Below are positions 1 through 8,510 of a DNA stretch of 64,000 bases, in pieces. Origin of the DNA: Methylobacterium sp. PvR107 (GTDB taxonomy: Bacteria > Pseudomonadota > Alphaproteobacteria > Rhizobiales > Beijerinckiaceae); assembly GCF_017833295.1 (NCBI RefSeq), contig NZ_JAFIBW010000001.1:2990001-3054000 (forward strand), in the 5' to 3' direction. Under the pieces are notes generated by a model. That model was not told where the DNA came from and made no database searches. It saw nothing but the letters and a program-made list of their open reading frames with translations. Positions within the stretch are counted from its first letter, which is position 1. Every line of letters begins with the position of its first letter. A program made the position numbers and the translations under genes.

Positions 1-1
1 C

Positions 2-238
2 GACGGCATTGAGCGTGCGAAGGCCGTCGGCATCTATGTTGGCGGCAAGCGTCGGCTCGACCGCGAACGAATCAGAGTTCTGCACGCCGAAGGCGCTGGC
101 CCGGCAGCCATCGCGCGGATTGTCGGTTGTTCGCGTATGCAGGCCTACCGCGTGCTTCAGGAGGGATGTGAAGCCGACGTCGCGAACGGCCGAGTTGGGT
201 GGGTTTCTGCTGTTCTGCTTTCGGACAGAAGAGCATGA
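2..238 (+). CDS. Serine recombinase (resolvase/invertase family), C-terminal part, cut by window edge
   Basis: The reading frame that is open from base 2 to the TGA at 236 encodes the end of a resolvase/invertase-type site-specific recombinase. It begins with the linker GIERAKAVGIYVGGKR, which in this family joins the catalytic domain to the DNA-binding domain. It continues as a helix-turn-helix (EGAGPAAIARIVGCSRMQAYRVL) of the Hin-recombinase type, followed by a tail of about 27 residues. The catalytic serine domain lies outside the window, so activity cannot be judged. Known family role: DNA inversion or cointegrate resolution in transposons and plasmids. Its presence marks the left edge as part of, or next to, a mobile element. 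Identification is confident although only the last 78 residues are visible. Confidence 0.8.
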   Translation, partial: DGIERAKAVGIYVGGKRRLDRERIRVLHAEGAGPAAIARIVGCSRMQAYRVLQEGCEADVANGRVGWVSAVLLSDRRA

Positions 239-595
239 AAACGGACGTCGTCTCGTGCTCAAATGCGACTCGCTGCCCAAGGTGAGAACGCCTCGATTAC
301 AGGTAAAAAGCCTCATCGTTGTCGCTTAATTGTTCTAACGCTTCTTTATGAACCTTACCGACTATCAAGAGCGTTCCTGCGCCGTTAAACAGGTACCGAA
401 TATATCTTAAGTTGCTGATTGTTCGATTTTGACATGAACCATTTTCTATCATAAGTTAGTAAATCGCGGGCGGTTCGTGCAAAATTAGACATTCCCAGTA
501 AGACAGGATCGCCGTTTAATAGTAAAACCATGCAAACGCTGTTTTCGACCTAGTTTTTACATCCAAGCGGCAAGTTCCAGAGCTGGCGCGATGCG
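239..595. other. Intergenic stretch, relatively AT-rich
   Basis: No coding frame with family resemblance was seen here. The stretch is clearly richer in A and T than the rest of the window (for example around 330-540), which fits foreign DNA or a promoter region in front of the AraC gene. No hairpin or repeat worth naming was seen. Confidence 0.5.
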
Positions 596-1531
596 ATGTC
601 TGACATGCGCGTGCCAACCGAGATGAAGCGCCTGACCGACGATCCATTCGACGGTAAGCTGGAATTTGCCAAGATCGGCTCGATCGAAGCGATACGCACC
701 TCGCACAGTGCGTTGCGGGCTGAGGCGACACCCAATCTGGTCCGGCGTCATGGCCAGGGAAACAGCGTCGGAATATTCCTCCGGCTCGCTGGGGTTGCAC
801 GGACCGGTCAATCCGACAGGACCTCCGTGCAACGTCCTGGCGACCTCATGGTGCTCGACTGCAGTCCGGCCACGCAGGAGTACAGCGCGGGCAGCCAGAT
901 GCTCACCCTCCACATACCCCGTGAGCGACTGGAGTCTTTCCTCGGCCCAGCCCGTCTCTACAGCGGGCTGACGATCGGTGCGGACCTCGGAAGCACCGCC
1001 TTGACAACAGCCTTCCTGACCGAGCTGATGCAGGTCAGCCAAAGCCTCACGCCGGACGTCGCCGACCGCATGACGTCGATCGGCGTCGACCTCATCGTGG
1101 CCTGTCTCGCCGAGCGGATAGCGCAGGAGGTGCCGCGCTCCATTCACGGCAACGCTACGGTCCAGCGTGCCAAGGCCTACGTCGAGGCACACTTGAGTGA
1201 CACGACCCTCGACCCGCCGCACCTCGCCGCCGCCATGGGCGTGTCGCTCCGCCGGCTGCAGGAGCTGTTCCACGAGCGCGGCCGGCACATCTCCGACTAC
1301 ATCTGGGAGCGCCGTCTGGAGGCGGGCTCTAAGCGGCTGTCCGACCCGGCCTGCGCCCACCTGTCGATCAGCATGCTGGCTTACGGCTGCGGCTTCAGCA
1401 GCCAGGCGCATTTCGCTCGCCGCTTCAAAGATCGCTACGACATAAGCCCTCGTGACTACCGGCAGGCGCACAGACAGGACGCGCAACCGGTCGCGTCCGC
1501 TTTCCGGCTATCGTTCTCGTCAGCGGAGTGA
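596..1531 (+). CDS. AraC family transcriptional regulator
   Basis: This 311-residue protein is an AraC/XylS-type DNA-binding regulator. Residues of about 30-185 match the AraC_binding_2 ligand/dimer domain seen in regulators such as FeaR. The C-terminal 100 residues hold two helix-turn-helix units, ending in the AraC signature (GFSSQAHFARRFKDRYDISP). The first HTH is LAAAMGVSLRRLQELFHERG. No clear Shine-Dalgarno site precedes ATG 596, and ATG 605 in the same frame is an alternative. The gene stands alone between an AT-rich region and a gene-poor stretch, so its target cannot be inferred from neighbours. Family assignment is firm; ligand unknown. Confidence 0.85.
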   Translation: MSDMRVPTEMKRLTDDPFDGKLEFAKIGSIEAIRTSHSALRAEATPNLVRRHGQGNSVGIFLRLAGVARTGQSDRTSVQRPGDLMVLDCSPATQEYSAGSQMLTLHIPRERLESFLGPARLYSGLTIGADLGSTALTTAFLTELMQVSQSLTPDVADRMTSIGVDLIVACLAERIAQEVPRSIHGNATVQRAKAYVEAHLSDTTLDPPHLAAAMGVSLRRLQELFHERGRHISDYIWERRLEAGSKRLSDPACAHLSISMLAYGCGFSSQAHFARRFKDRYDISPRDYRQAHRQDAQPVASAFRLSFSSAE

Positions 1532-2119
1532 CCGTAACGGGTCGATCGCTGCCTGTCCGCTTCATGATCACAAGCGGGCCAGCCAGCGAGAGGTCTCGTC
1601 GCCCCCGGCCATTCACAGCCGTTCTGGCCCCACAATGTTAGGATCGCATACTCGACGGCGTCGAGGTGCCCCGCCGCGTTCAGGCGGCCTAAGCGCTCGA
1701 TCTCGGTCACCACCACCGTGGTCGTCAGGAGCGAGCCATTATCGCCCTGTGACGCGCCCTGACCATCATCAGGCGTACACGCCACACGTCACTAATGCAG
1801 AAACGTCCCACGCCAAGGGCCAAGCCGGCGCGCTTCTCCACGCTGGTGTCACGGTCATCCATGGCGCAGCGCCTGTCGCCGTCGTCGATGGGTCGTCATG
1901 CCCTTTCTCCTCCTCGGTGGAGTGCGGCGCGGGCTTCAGATCACAAGGTCCGGTTTGGCCCGCACGACCAGAGCAGGCGCGTCGTCGATGACCGCGTGTG
2001 TTCGGGCATCGAGGCCAGCCGCAGTCAGGCCAGGAGCGGTGAGCAGGCTCAGCAGCGATTCGGCAACGGCGGGTGCGGTCGCCTGCAACCGGGCGACGGT
2101 GACCTGACCGTCGCCCGCC
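1532..2119. other. Gene-poor stretch with no convincing gene
   Basis: Several short open frames exist but none shows a recognisable domain plus a plausible start. The best candidate is on the minus strand from about 2119 to 1936, ending ARTHAVIDDAPALVVRAKPD, directly downstream of the DUF3768 gene in the same direction. It has no start codon of its own with a ribosome site, so it may be a decayed downstream gene. Nothing else was seen. Confidence 0.4.
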
Positions 2120-2504
2120 TCAGCACTCCTCAGCCAGCATGACGGACAGCATACAAGTCGTGAGCGCCGGGTCGGGTGAGGCGCAGCGCAGATCGCGGTC
2201 GTAGCAGTCGATCTTCCAGCAGCAGCGGTAACCCACGAGCGTGACCGTGCCGACGTCGTGCTCGCCGTGCGGATCGTTGTCGGTCTCGAAGCGGTCGAAG
2301 CTGCGCACCGCCGCCAGGAGAGCCGGGCAAGCCACGCGCGGCAGAGCCGCGACCCCGGCACCCATCACGACCCGCCCGCCGGAGAAGCTCCGGCGGGCGG
2401 GCATCGTTCAGGTTGGGCGCCGGTACGGGTGCGCGGCGGCGGGTGAGGCCGCCATGCCCTACACGGTTTGTGTCCGACGACTTAAAAATGGATGGGCCCA
2501 CCAA
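2120..2504 (-). pseudogene. DUF3768 family protein, apparently frameshifted
   Basis: The frame from 2404 to 2120 encodes a DUF3768 domain: GGRVVM, then FDRFETDNDPHGEHDVGTV, WKIDCYDRDL, and the closing TTCMLSVMLAEEC, all in family order. The family's usual opening (LNDAFRRSFSGGRVVM) is split between two frames. The piece APNLNDA lies in the overlapping frame that runs from ATG 2504, while RRSFSGGRVVM lies in the frame ending at 2120. The shift sits in a cgcccgccg tract near 2393-2399, where four bases stand in place of the expected three. ATG 2404 would still give a 94-residue protein lacking the N-terminus. DUF3768 genes have no assigned function and, in my knowledge, are frequent on plasmids and islands of alphaproteobacteria. 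Confidence 0.65.
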
Positions 2505-2624
2505 TCCCCAGACGACAGGGATGATCGTCTCCGCGGTTCGGTCAACGATCGCGCCGGCGCAAGGATCGAGGCGAGCCGGATCGCAAGCGGGTGACCGCGC
2601 GTGTCGGGGCGGTTAGAGGTGCAT

Positions 2625-3242
2625 ATGGACGACCCACTCCCGCACGAAGCTCGCCTCGCGCCGGCCGCAACTCGAAACCGTGCGGCGATCTTGGCGGCGC
2701 TGCGGCCCCACCTGCCCAACGCGGGATTGGTGCTGGAGATTGCGGCCGGGTCGGGCGAGCACGCCCTGCATTTCGCCGCTGCCTTACCGGCCTTGCGGTG
2801 GCTCCCAAGCGATCCCGATCCAGAGGCACGCGCCAGCATCGCGGCGTGGCGCGCTCACTCGGGAACGCCGAACCTGTTGCCACCGGTGGCAGCGGACGCC
2901 CGCGACCCGGCATCGTGGCCGGTCGCTCAAGCCGCTGCTGTCGTCTGCATCAACATGGCTCATATCGCGCCGTGGGAGGCGACGGTGGGCTTGATGACCG
3001 GGGCTCGCCGCATTCTGCCCACTGGTGGCATTCTGTTCCTCTACGGCCCATTTTTCGAGGATCAGCGGGAGACTGCACCGAGCAATCGGGCGTTCGACCT
3101 CGATCTTCGGTCACGTGACCCCGCCTGGGGCCTTCGAGCGCTGAGCGACGTCGATGCTGCGGCCCGGCGCGAAGGGTTGCGCCGGAGGGCCCGTATCGCC
3201 ATGCCGGCGAACAATCTTTCGCTCGTCTATCGAACGGGTTGA
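2625..3242 (+). CDS. DUF938 family SAM-dependent methyltransferase-like protein
   Basis: This 205-residue protein matches the DUF938 family of class I methyltransferase-like proteins. It opens with the family hallmark APAATRNRAAILAALRPHL. The glycine-rich SAM-binding motif LEIAAGSGEHALHFA follows at about residues 36-50, then the acidic PSDPD and the VVCINMAHIAPWEA segment typical of this family. The carboxy end (ANNLSLVYRTG) is also family-typical. ATG 2625 was chosen over the in-frame ATG 2601 because it has AGAGG just upstream and gives the family length. The substrate is unknown for the family. It is followed after 31 bases by the small gene at 3274. Confidence 0.8.
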   Translation: MDDPLPHEARLAPAATRNRAAILAALRPHLPNAGLVLEIAAGSGEHALHFAAALPALRWLPSDPDPEARASIAAWRAHSGTPNLLPPVAADARDPASWPVAQAAAVVCINMAHIAPWEATVGLMTGARRILPTGGILFLYGPFFEDQRETAPSNRAFDLDLRSRDPAWGLRALSDVDAAARREGLRRRARIAMPANNLSLVYRTG

Positions 3243-3273
3243 CGACCGAGGACCGTGGTGCAGGAGGAGGGCA

Positions 3274-3522
3274 ATGAGCCGATACGATCCGCTCCGGGAT
3301 CATCTTCAACGGGAGGCGGCCGACACCGTGACGATGGCGTTTACCGAGTTGGACTCTCTCGTGAAGCTGCCGGCCTCGGCCAAGCGCTTTGCCTTCTGGT
3401 GGGCGAATGACGACGTGAGAACCACGATCCACGCACAGTGCAAGGCATGGCAGGATGCGGGCTATGTGGCCGAGCCGAACCTGCGAGGGAAGCGGGTGAC
3501 GTTCCGGAGGATCGCTCCGTAA
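3274..3522 (+). CDS. DUF7662-like small protein
   Basis: This 82-residue protein begins MSRYDPLRDHLQRE and contains MAFTELDSLVKLPASAKRF, FWWANDD and VTFRRIAP. That layout (short N-terminal tail, a helix with LP.SA, a W-W-N motif, a closing VTF+R strand) resembles the DUF7662 family of small bacterial proteins, whose function is unknown. The start is well supported by a strong AGGAGGAGGG ribosome site a few bases before ATG 3274. It lies 31 bases downstream of the DUF938 gene on the same strand and may be co-transcribed with it. Confidence 0.6.
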   Translation: MSRYDPLRDHLQREAADTVTMAFTELDSLVKLPASAKRFAFWWANDDVRTTIHAQCKAWQDAGYVAEPNLRGKRVTFRRIAP

Positions 3523-3605
3523 CGGACCTGCGCGCGATCGATGGCGGGTGAGGCCAGAGTCTACACCTGCTCACGGGCTTCGCGACCGCCCTGAATTTCC
3601 GCTAG

Positions 3606-3631
3606 CAAAAAGGGGCGTCGGATGCCCCTTT
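3606..3631 (-). terminator. Rho-independent terminator for the Gly/Tyr-rich protein gene
   Basis: AAAGGGGC (3609-3616) and GCCCCTTT (3624-3631) form a perfect 8-bp stem with a 7-base loop. On the minus strand the stem is followed by a run of five T. It sits about 20 bases after the stop codon of the minus-strand gene ending at 3653. It could also act on the plus-strand transcript. Confidence 0.8.
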
Positions 3632-3652
3632 AGGCATGGACCTCCGGCGCTG

Positions 3653-3967
3653 TCAGTAGCCGTCGTAGCCGTACCCGTAGGCAGGAGCCGGGGCGTAGCC
3701 ATAGGCGGGGGCCGGCTCGTAGTAACGCGGAGCCTGCGAGGCAGCGATGGCACCGCCGATGATGCCCAGCGCTGCACCGGCCGCCAAAGCTCCGCCCACA
3801 CCGGAGCCGCGCCGATGCCCATACCCACGGTAGCCGCCCCGGTAAGCGTAGCCACTGTCGTGATAGCCGTGGCCGCCCCGGTAGCCCGGACGGGCCTCAG
3901 CCACAGGTGCGGTCAGCAGAGTGCCCGCCAGAGCGACGGCAACTGCGGATAACGCCAGATTCTTCAA
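3653..3967 (-). CDS. Small secreted Gly/Tyr-rich protein
   Basis: This 104-residue protein has a signal peptide of about 22 residues (KNLALSAVAVALAG...APVAEA). A tyrosine- and glycine-rich mature part with RGGHGYHDSGYAYRGGYRG follows, then a hydrophobic GALAAGAALGIIGGAIAA segment. The tail repeats the unit PAPAYGYA. Such small Gly/Tyr-rich envelope proteins are common in Methylobacterium-like bacteria and have no assigned role. The start is taken as TTG 3967 because GAGGAG lies 6 bases before it and the signal peptide begins right there; upstream ATGs in the frame would add an implausible 53 residues. It is monocistronic, with an intrinsic terminator just downstream. Confidence 0.8.
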   Translation of the reverse strand: MKNLALSAVAVALAGTLLTAPVAEARPGYRGGHGYHDSGYAYRGGYRGYGHRRGSGVGGALAAGAALGIIGGAIAASQAPRYYEPAPAYGYAPAPAYGYGYDGY

Positions 3968-4436
3968 TGTGATCTCCTCGCGGCTCTTCAGGTAGAGTGG
4001 GCTATGCTCGGCATGAACGAGCAGTGAACTGCGGTCGTTCCTCACATCCACGTCGAGTGCGAGACCCGTCGCTATCGTCGCGTGGGCGACGCGCCGGCAG
4101 AAGGCGACCCGGCGACATCTTGGCACGCAAACAAACGGATCATGTGTTCGAGGCGGGCAGCAGCAGATCGCTCGTCAGGTCGGGCGTCGAAGAAGCCGGG
4201 CGTTGGGAGAGGCGAGTGCAGTCCAGTTGGGCTGCGGTCGCAATGTTCCACGGGGACTATGCGAACCGGCGAGCGTCGTCGATGCCGGCAGCCCAATCCT
4301 CGATCGCTGCCGTGGCCTTGAGGGCGAGAAGCGTCCCGAGCGGCCGCTCGTCGAACCGGATTGTCCACGGTGACATCGTCGTCGCGTGCAGTGACGCGGA
4401 CGGAGGATTCACCCACACGGTGAGACCTACGAGTCT
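3968..4436. other. Intergenic stretch without recognisable gene
   Basis: Short open frames on both strands show no domain and no good ribosome site. The stretch contains the promoter region of the minus-strand secreted-protein gene and the ground in front of the transposase remnant. Nothing further was seen. Confidence 0.4.
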
Positions 4437-5054
4437 GGGCGCAGGCACACCCAGCGCGCCCGCATCGTCCTGCTCTCGGCCGAGCGCCTGAACGTCCAGG
4501 ATGGAGCCCGGCGGGCAGGCGTCAGCCGTGTGGCGCTGGCAGCGGCGCTATGCCGAGGCGGGCGTCGAAGGTCTGCTGCGCGACAAGACGCGTCCGCCCG
4601 GGACACCACCCCGTCCGACCGAGACGGTCGCCGAGGTGCTGGCGCTGACCTGCTCGGAGCCGCCGGGCGAGGTCACCCACTGGACCGGCGGTGCCGTAGC
4701 CCGCGCTGTCGGGATCTCGTTGCGTGCCGTGCAGCGGATCTGGGACGCTCACCGCCTCCTGCCGCACCGGCTGCGCAGCTTCAAGCGCTCGCGCGATCCG
4801 GCCTTCGCCGCCAAGGTCGAGAACGGGCCCCCATCGAACCTGTTCGATGGGATCCCGGCGTGGTCGGCCTGGACATGGACCCATCCGCCCACGGCGTGGT
4901 GCGGTCCATCGACGAGAAGCGCCAGATCGACCGGCAGGCGGCGATGAAACGCGACCGCGCCGCGCACAATCGGCGCGCCAGACCTTTCGTCTGGACCAAA
5001 CCCGCCACCGACATCCTCGCAGCCGTCAGCCGATCCCCTGAACCGTCCGTCTGA
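4437..5054 (+). pseudogene. IS630-type transposase, frameshifted and internally deleted
   Basis: Three pieces of one transposase are visible in different frames. The first, at about 4437-4527, reads RHTQRARIVLLSAERLNVQD and then an HTH start. The second, about 4529-4830, reads VWRWQRRYAEAGVEGLLRDK, then THWTGGAVARAVGIS and FKRSRDPAFAAKVEN. The third, about 4858-5054, reads VVGLDMDPSAHGVVRSIDEK and then jumps directly to the C-terminal RRARPFVWTKPATDILAAV. Between IDEK and the C-terminus the family normally has about 150 residues of catalytic DDE core, which are missing here. At least two frameshifts plus this deletion make it a dead remnant. Terminal inverted repeats were not identified. It supports a history of insertion in the 1-6 kb region. 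Confidence 0.8.
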
Positions 5055-5140
5055 GTCAGGGCACGGGAGCCGGCGGACCACGGGACTCGCATACCGGTCC
5101 CGGCCGCCGACCTGGCCCGGGTGATCGGGATGGCGCGCGT

Positions 5141-5515
5141 TCAGTGGCCGGAGCCGCGCATCAGGCTCTTGATGCGCTGATCGGCCGTGTCGATCCGGGC
5201 GGCGATGCCCCTCCGGATGCACCTGTCGAAGGAATCCCCTGCGTAGAACCTGGTGGTCCGATCCTGCTGCCGGCAGTCCTGGACCGGCGGCCAGGCGACA
5301 ACGCCGGCCACGACCGGGAGCACGATCAGACCAACGACGACGAGCCAGCTCTTCCAGCCGAGCCGGACGCCGCGGCCCCGTCCGGGGGCGCTGCTCCGGG
5401 GCGCGCGCCGCCCGCCCCGATCGGGCCCGACCCGCGCCATACGGGCGCGGAACTGCGCCTCCGCGACGGCGTCGGGCGTGTTGCCGGGCGTGGGGCTGAG
5501 GGAGCGGCTGGACAT
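5141..5515 (-). CDS. Hypothetical single-pass membrane protein
   Basis: This 124-residue protein has an N-terminal polar, Arg/Pro-rich segment of about 50 residues. A single transmembrane helix of about residues 54-74 (WLVVVGLIVLPVVAGVVAW) follows. The C-terminal 50 residues hold two cysteines (QDCRQQD and FDRCIRR) and probably lie in the periplasm. No family was recognised. The frame uses the same codon pattern as neighbouring genes, which favours a real gene. The C-terminal part with its paired cysteines could be a small redox or structural domain, but that is a guess. Confidence 0.5.
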   Translation of the reverse strand: MSSRSLSPTPGNTPDAVAEAQFRARMARVGPDRGGRRAPRSSAPGRGRGVRLGWKSWLVVVGLIVLPVVAGVVAWPPVQDCRQQDRTTRFYAGDSFDRCIRRGIAARIDTADQRIKSLMRGSGH

Positions 5516-5654
5516 GGCGGGCTCGCGGAAGGGGGTGTGCGGCGGATCAGGTCGGGTGGCAGCGGGGGCGGCGCGACGGGCACTCAGGCGACATCCGTCG
5601 GACCTTTGCGGCCAGCGGCAGACCTCCGGGTGCCCCGGGGCCTGCGCGGCGCGG

Positions 5655-5984
5655 TCAGTCGATGGGGCGCTTCAGGACCGCGACGTTGTCCTGCATCGAG
5701 AGAACGCTGCCGGGCAATTCGCTGCGCGCGCAGGCACCGGCCCCGACGAGCCCGAGCCAGCCTGCGGCGGGACGCCCGCTGCAATCGGCCAGACTGTCGT
5801 AGAGGAAGAAACCGCCGGCAGCGCCAGGGTTGCGAACTTCAGGAGCGCACCGAGCCGGCCGAAGACCCCCGCGCGCGCGGTGCGGCTCGTCCCGATCCGC
5901 GGTCCAGTCCGGCTCCGACGCATCCCAATCGGACCGGTCCGGGTAGAATGGCGGCACATCAATCTCCCGGTCCCGGCGGTACAT
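5655..5984 (-). pseudogene. Hypothetical membrane protein with two compensating frameshifts
   Basis: The frame starting at ATG 5984 reads MYRRDREIDVPPFYPDRSDW and ends SVLSMQDNVAVLKRPID. Between about 5880 and 5809 it turns into an unlikely arginine/proline-rich string. In that same interval the neighbouring frame encodes a good membrane helix, VFGRLGALLKFATLALPAV. Removing one G from a five-G run near 5866-5870 and adding one T to a three-T run near 5807-5809 joins everything into one protein with acidic N-terminus, one membrane helix and a two-Cys periplasmic tail (DSLADCSGR, GACARSE). Both shifts lie in homopolymers, so sequencing error is as likely as decay. No family was recognised. Confidence 0.5.
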
Positions 5985-6197
5985 GGCGTGACTGTGCTCG
6001 GCGTGATCTGACCGGATCGAGGCTGCCACGCTTTCATGAAGTCCCGCCTAAGGGGGATGTTTAAGGTCGCCTGAACACAGCCGGCTCAACCGCGTGAGCC
6101 GGGTCGACCGGCGGGCCGGGCTCTTCGGCTCCGGCTCGTCCGCATCGAGCCCATTCCGGGTGCGCCGCCCGCGTCGCCGGCCCGTGACCGGAGCCTC

Positions 6198-8264
6198 TCA
6201 GCGCCCCGCGTCCAGCGCTTCCTCGTCGCAGAGGATCTTCGACGCGCGCGCGAACTCGGCCCGCAGCGCCGCATCCTGACGCGCCGCCGGTCGGTCGACA
6301 CGCCTCAGGTAGTGCCGCTCGAACACCCGCATCACGTGGGCGACACCGCTCTCCGCGACGGAACGCAGATCGGCCTCGAAATAGGCTCCGCCATTGTGCC
6401 AGCTGGTGATGATCTCATAGGAGGGGAAGTAATCGACCGCCTCGTGGTGCCGACAGATCTCGTCCACGGCCGCCCGCAAGGCGGACTTGCTGTAGGTCGT
6501 CGCTTGCAGCACGTGCCGGTCCTCGTAGGTGGCGACGAGCGGCACCGGCGAGACCGTCAGCAGAATCTTGAGGTCCGGATTGTGCTGGCGGACGAGGCTG
6601 ATGAACGCCGCCAGATCCGCCCGCACCTCCGCCACGCTCATGTTCACGAACCGGTACCGGGACGGGTCCGGCGGCAGCGCGACCACCCCGGGGGCGACCG
6701 GGAAGACCGCGCCGTCGACGGTCGATTCCCAGATCTCCGTGAGCCCCACGGTGAAGATGAACAGGTGGCTTTCCTCGAACATCCGCCGCACGGCGGCGAG
6801 GTGCGGCGGCAGGGACTGCGCCACATCCTGCTCCGACGCGTATCCGTCGGGCTCGATCTGCGGCCGGAACGGATCGACGAAGCGGCCGTCGGGCCGGGTC
6901 CAGGCGACGTCCTCGGGCTCGAACAGGCCGTAGCACCGGCGGGCGAGCTGCAGCAATTGCCGGGCGCTGTAGATGTTGCCGAACCGGGCGGTGAACAGCT
7001 CGGAGCCGCCCGGACCGGGTTCCGTGACGTGATAGTTGTAGCCGCGGTCGATCAGCGTGCGCGCGATATGCTGCGCGAAACAGCTGCCGGCGGTGGCGAT
7101 CAGGTCGGCGGGGGTGAGCTGGAACCGGGGCTTCGTCACCGGATCGAGATCGGCCGACGCGACGCCCGCCACCGCCCGCCGCCAGAAGTGATGATCCGGC
7201 AGCTTCGCGTAGGGATTGGCGCTGCGCCGGGGCGCGGGACGCGCCAGGTCTTCCAGGTCGCGGTAGCGGTCCGCCTGCTCGGCCAGCCGGGCGACCTCGA
7301 TCGACGAGCGATCATGCGCCGCGTACAGGGCGAAGGCGCCGCTCACGAACCCTTCGAGGTCGAGGATGCGGCCGGGTGTGCCCGGCGCCTTGAAGTCGTA
7401 GCTGCCCGGGAGGCCGAGGCGGTCCGCCACATGTGGGTAGACCGGCCAGACCGGTCCGGACAGGAGCGGATCGGCCAGGAACCGCTCGACATGGCGCACC
7501 GAGACGGTGAGGTCGGTCGGTGCGAGCACCGCCTCCGCAATGCGCCCGAGTGCGGCGAGCGTGGGGTGGTTGACGGCATGGCAGAAGGGGGCGAGCCGCC
7601 TCAGATCGCCCAGCAGCGCCTCGCCGTCGAGGCCGGCCCGCGCGAAATCCTCGGCGAGATAGGCGTCCGCGCTGGCGGCGTGATCGAAATAGCCGAGCCT
7701 GTCGAACACCTCCTCGCGGAACAGGTTGATCGTCTGCCCGACCGTCAGACCGCGCAGCCACCCGTAGAGCACCAGGGCCGAATTGTACTCGTGAAGGGGG
7801 CTCGCGAGCGGGCCGTCACCCGCCCGCGCATAGACCAGATCGGGGTGAAACCCCGAGTGGTAGAAGGTCGGCCAGAGCCGCAGGCGCTCGGCCTGCCGCG
7901 CGGGGATGATGTCCCGATTCTCGGCGAGGGCGGCGAATTCGGTCTGCAGCAGGACGAGGTCGCTCGCGGCAACGGTCTCGGTGCTCATGACCCCGAGATG
8001 GACACCGTGGATCTCGGCATCCGGCAGCATCGTGCGCAGGCATAGGGCCAGGACCGGCGCCTGGCAGTTGCCCATGACGGTGATGCGCGTGACGCGCCGG
8101 TCGGGCGGCCCGGCATATTGCACGCGCCCCTCGCGACGCCCGTGAAGCTCGAAATGGAGGCGCGCCGACATGCCCGCCGCCCGCACATCGGGATTGGCGG
8201 CGAGATAGCCTTCCGTGTTGAAGGTCTCGTCGGTGGGGACTTCGAGTTGCGTGTCTGAGGTCAT
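6198..8264 (-). CDS. WcbI-like plus GSCFA domain protein (polysaccharide/surface modification)
   Basis: This 688-residue protein appears to be a fusion. Residues of about 15-48 form a short YLAANPDVRAAG...GRREGR module often seen in large glycan- or calcium-associated proteins. Residues of about 55-310 resemble the WcbI capsule-biosynthesis domain, with the opening motif ITVMGNCQAPVLALCLR. Residues of about 385-650 are a GSCFA domain, with the name-giving GSCFAQHIAR followed by FGNIYSARQLLQL and FTVGLTEIWE. GSCFA proteins are SGNH-hydrolase relatives and WcbI acts in capsule polysaccharide synthesis, so a role in acylating or deacylating a surface glycan is inferred. No membrane segment or signal peptide is visible. 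It is monocistronic, with no glycosyltransferase nearby. Confidence 0.75.
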   Translation of the reverse strand: MTSDTQLEVPTDETFNTEGYLAANPDVRAAGMSARLHFELHGRREGRVQYAGPPDRRVTRITVMGNCQAPVLALCLRTMLPDAEIHGVHLGVMSTETVAASDLVLLQTEFAALAENRDIIPARQAERLRLWPTFYHSGFHPDLVYARAGDGPLASPLHEYNSALVLYGWLRGLTVGQTINLFREEVFDRLGYFDHAASADAYLAEDFARAGLDGEALLGDLRRLAPFCHAVNHPTLAALGRIAEAVLAPTDLTVSVRHVERFLADPLLSGPVWPVYPHVADRLGLPGSYDFKAPGTPGRILDLEGFVSGAFALYAAHDRSSIEVARLAEQADRYRDLEDLARPAPRRSANPYAKLPDHHFWRRAVAGVASADLDPVTKPRFQLTPADLIATAGSCFAQHIARTLIDRGYNYHVTEPGPGGSELFTARFGNIYSARQLLQLARRCYGLFEPEDVAWTRPDGRFVDPFRPQIEPDGYASEQDVAQSLPPHLAAVRRMFEESHLFIFTVGLTEIWESTVDGAVFPVAPGVVALPPDPSRYRFVNMSVAEVRADLAAFISLVRQHNPDLKILLTVSPVPLVATYEDRHVLQATTYSKSALRAAVDEICRHHEAVDYFPSYEIITSWHNGGAYFEADLRSVAESGVAHVMRVFERHYLRRVDRPAARQDAALRAEFARASKILCDEEALDAGR

Positions 8265-8510
8265 GGTCAGGCCATCAAGAGTCCCACGGACCGCGCCCGC
8301 CTCGGCCGGGACCGATCGACGGGCGGGCGCCGCATCGGTGCGCCGTGATCGGGCGGACCATATCCCAAAGCCGCCGCTCTGCGACGTGTCGAGGGTGACG
8401 AGCGGACGCGCCCTCGGTGCAGACGTCTTCCGGTCCCGCCGCGCCGGAAGAGATCGGCACGGCCGTCTCGCGCAGAGCGGCCCGTCGCGTCGGTCCGGAG
8501 ACCCGGCCGC

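Noticed and set aside
1936..2361. Minus-strand open frame downstream of DUF3768
   Set aside because: Only its last 60 residues look gene-like and they lack a start codon with a ribosome site, so it is mentioned only within the gap entry.
6312..8045. Plus-strand 577-codon open frame
   Set aside because: It lies wholly antisense to the WcbI/GSCFA gene, is arginine/histidine-rich in the manner of antisense frames in GC-rich DNA, and shows no domain.
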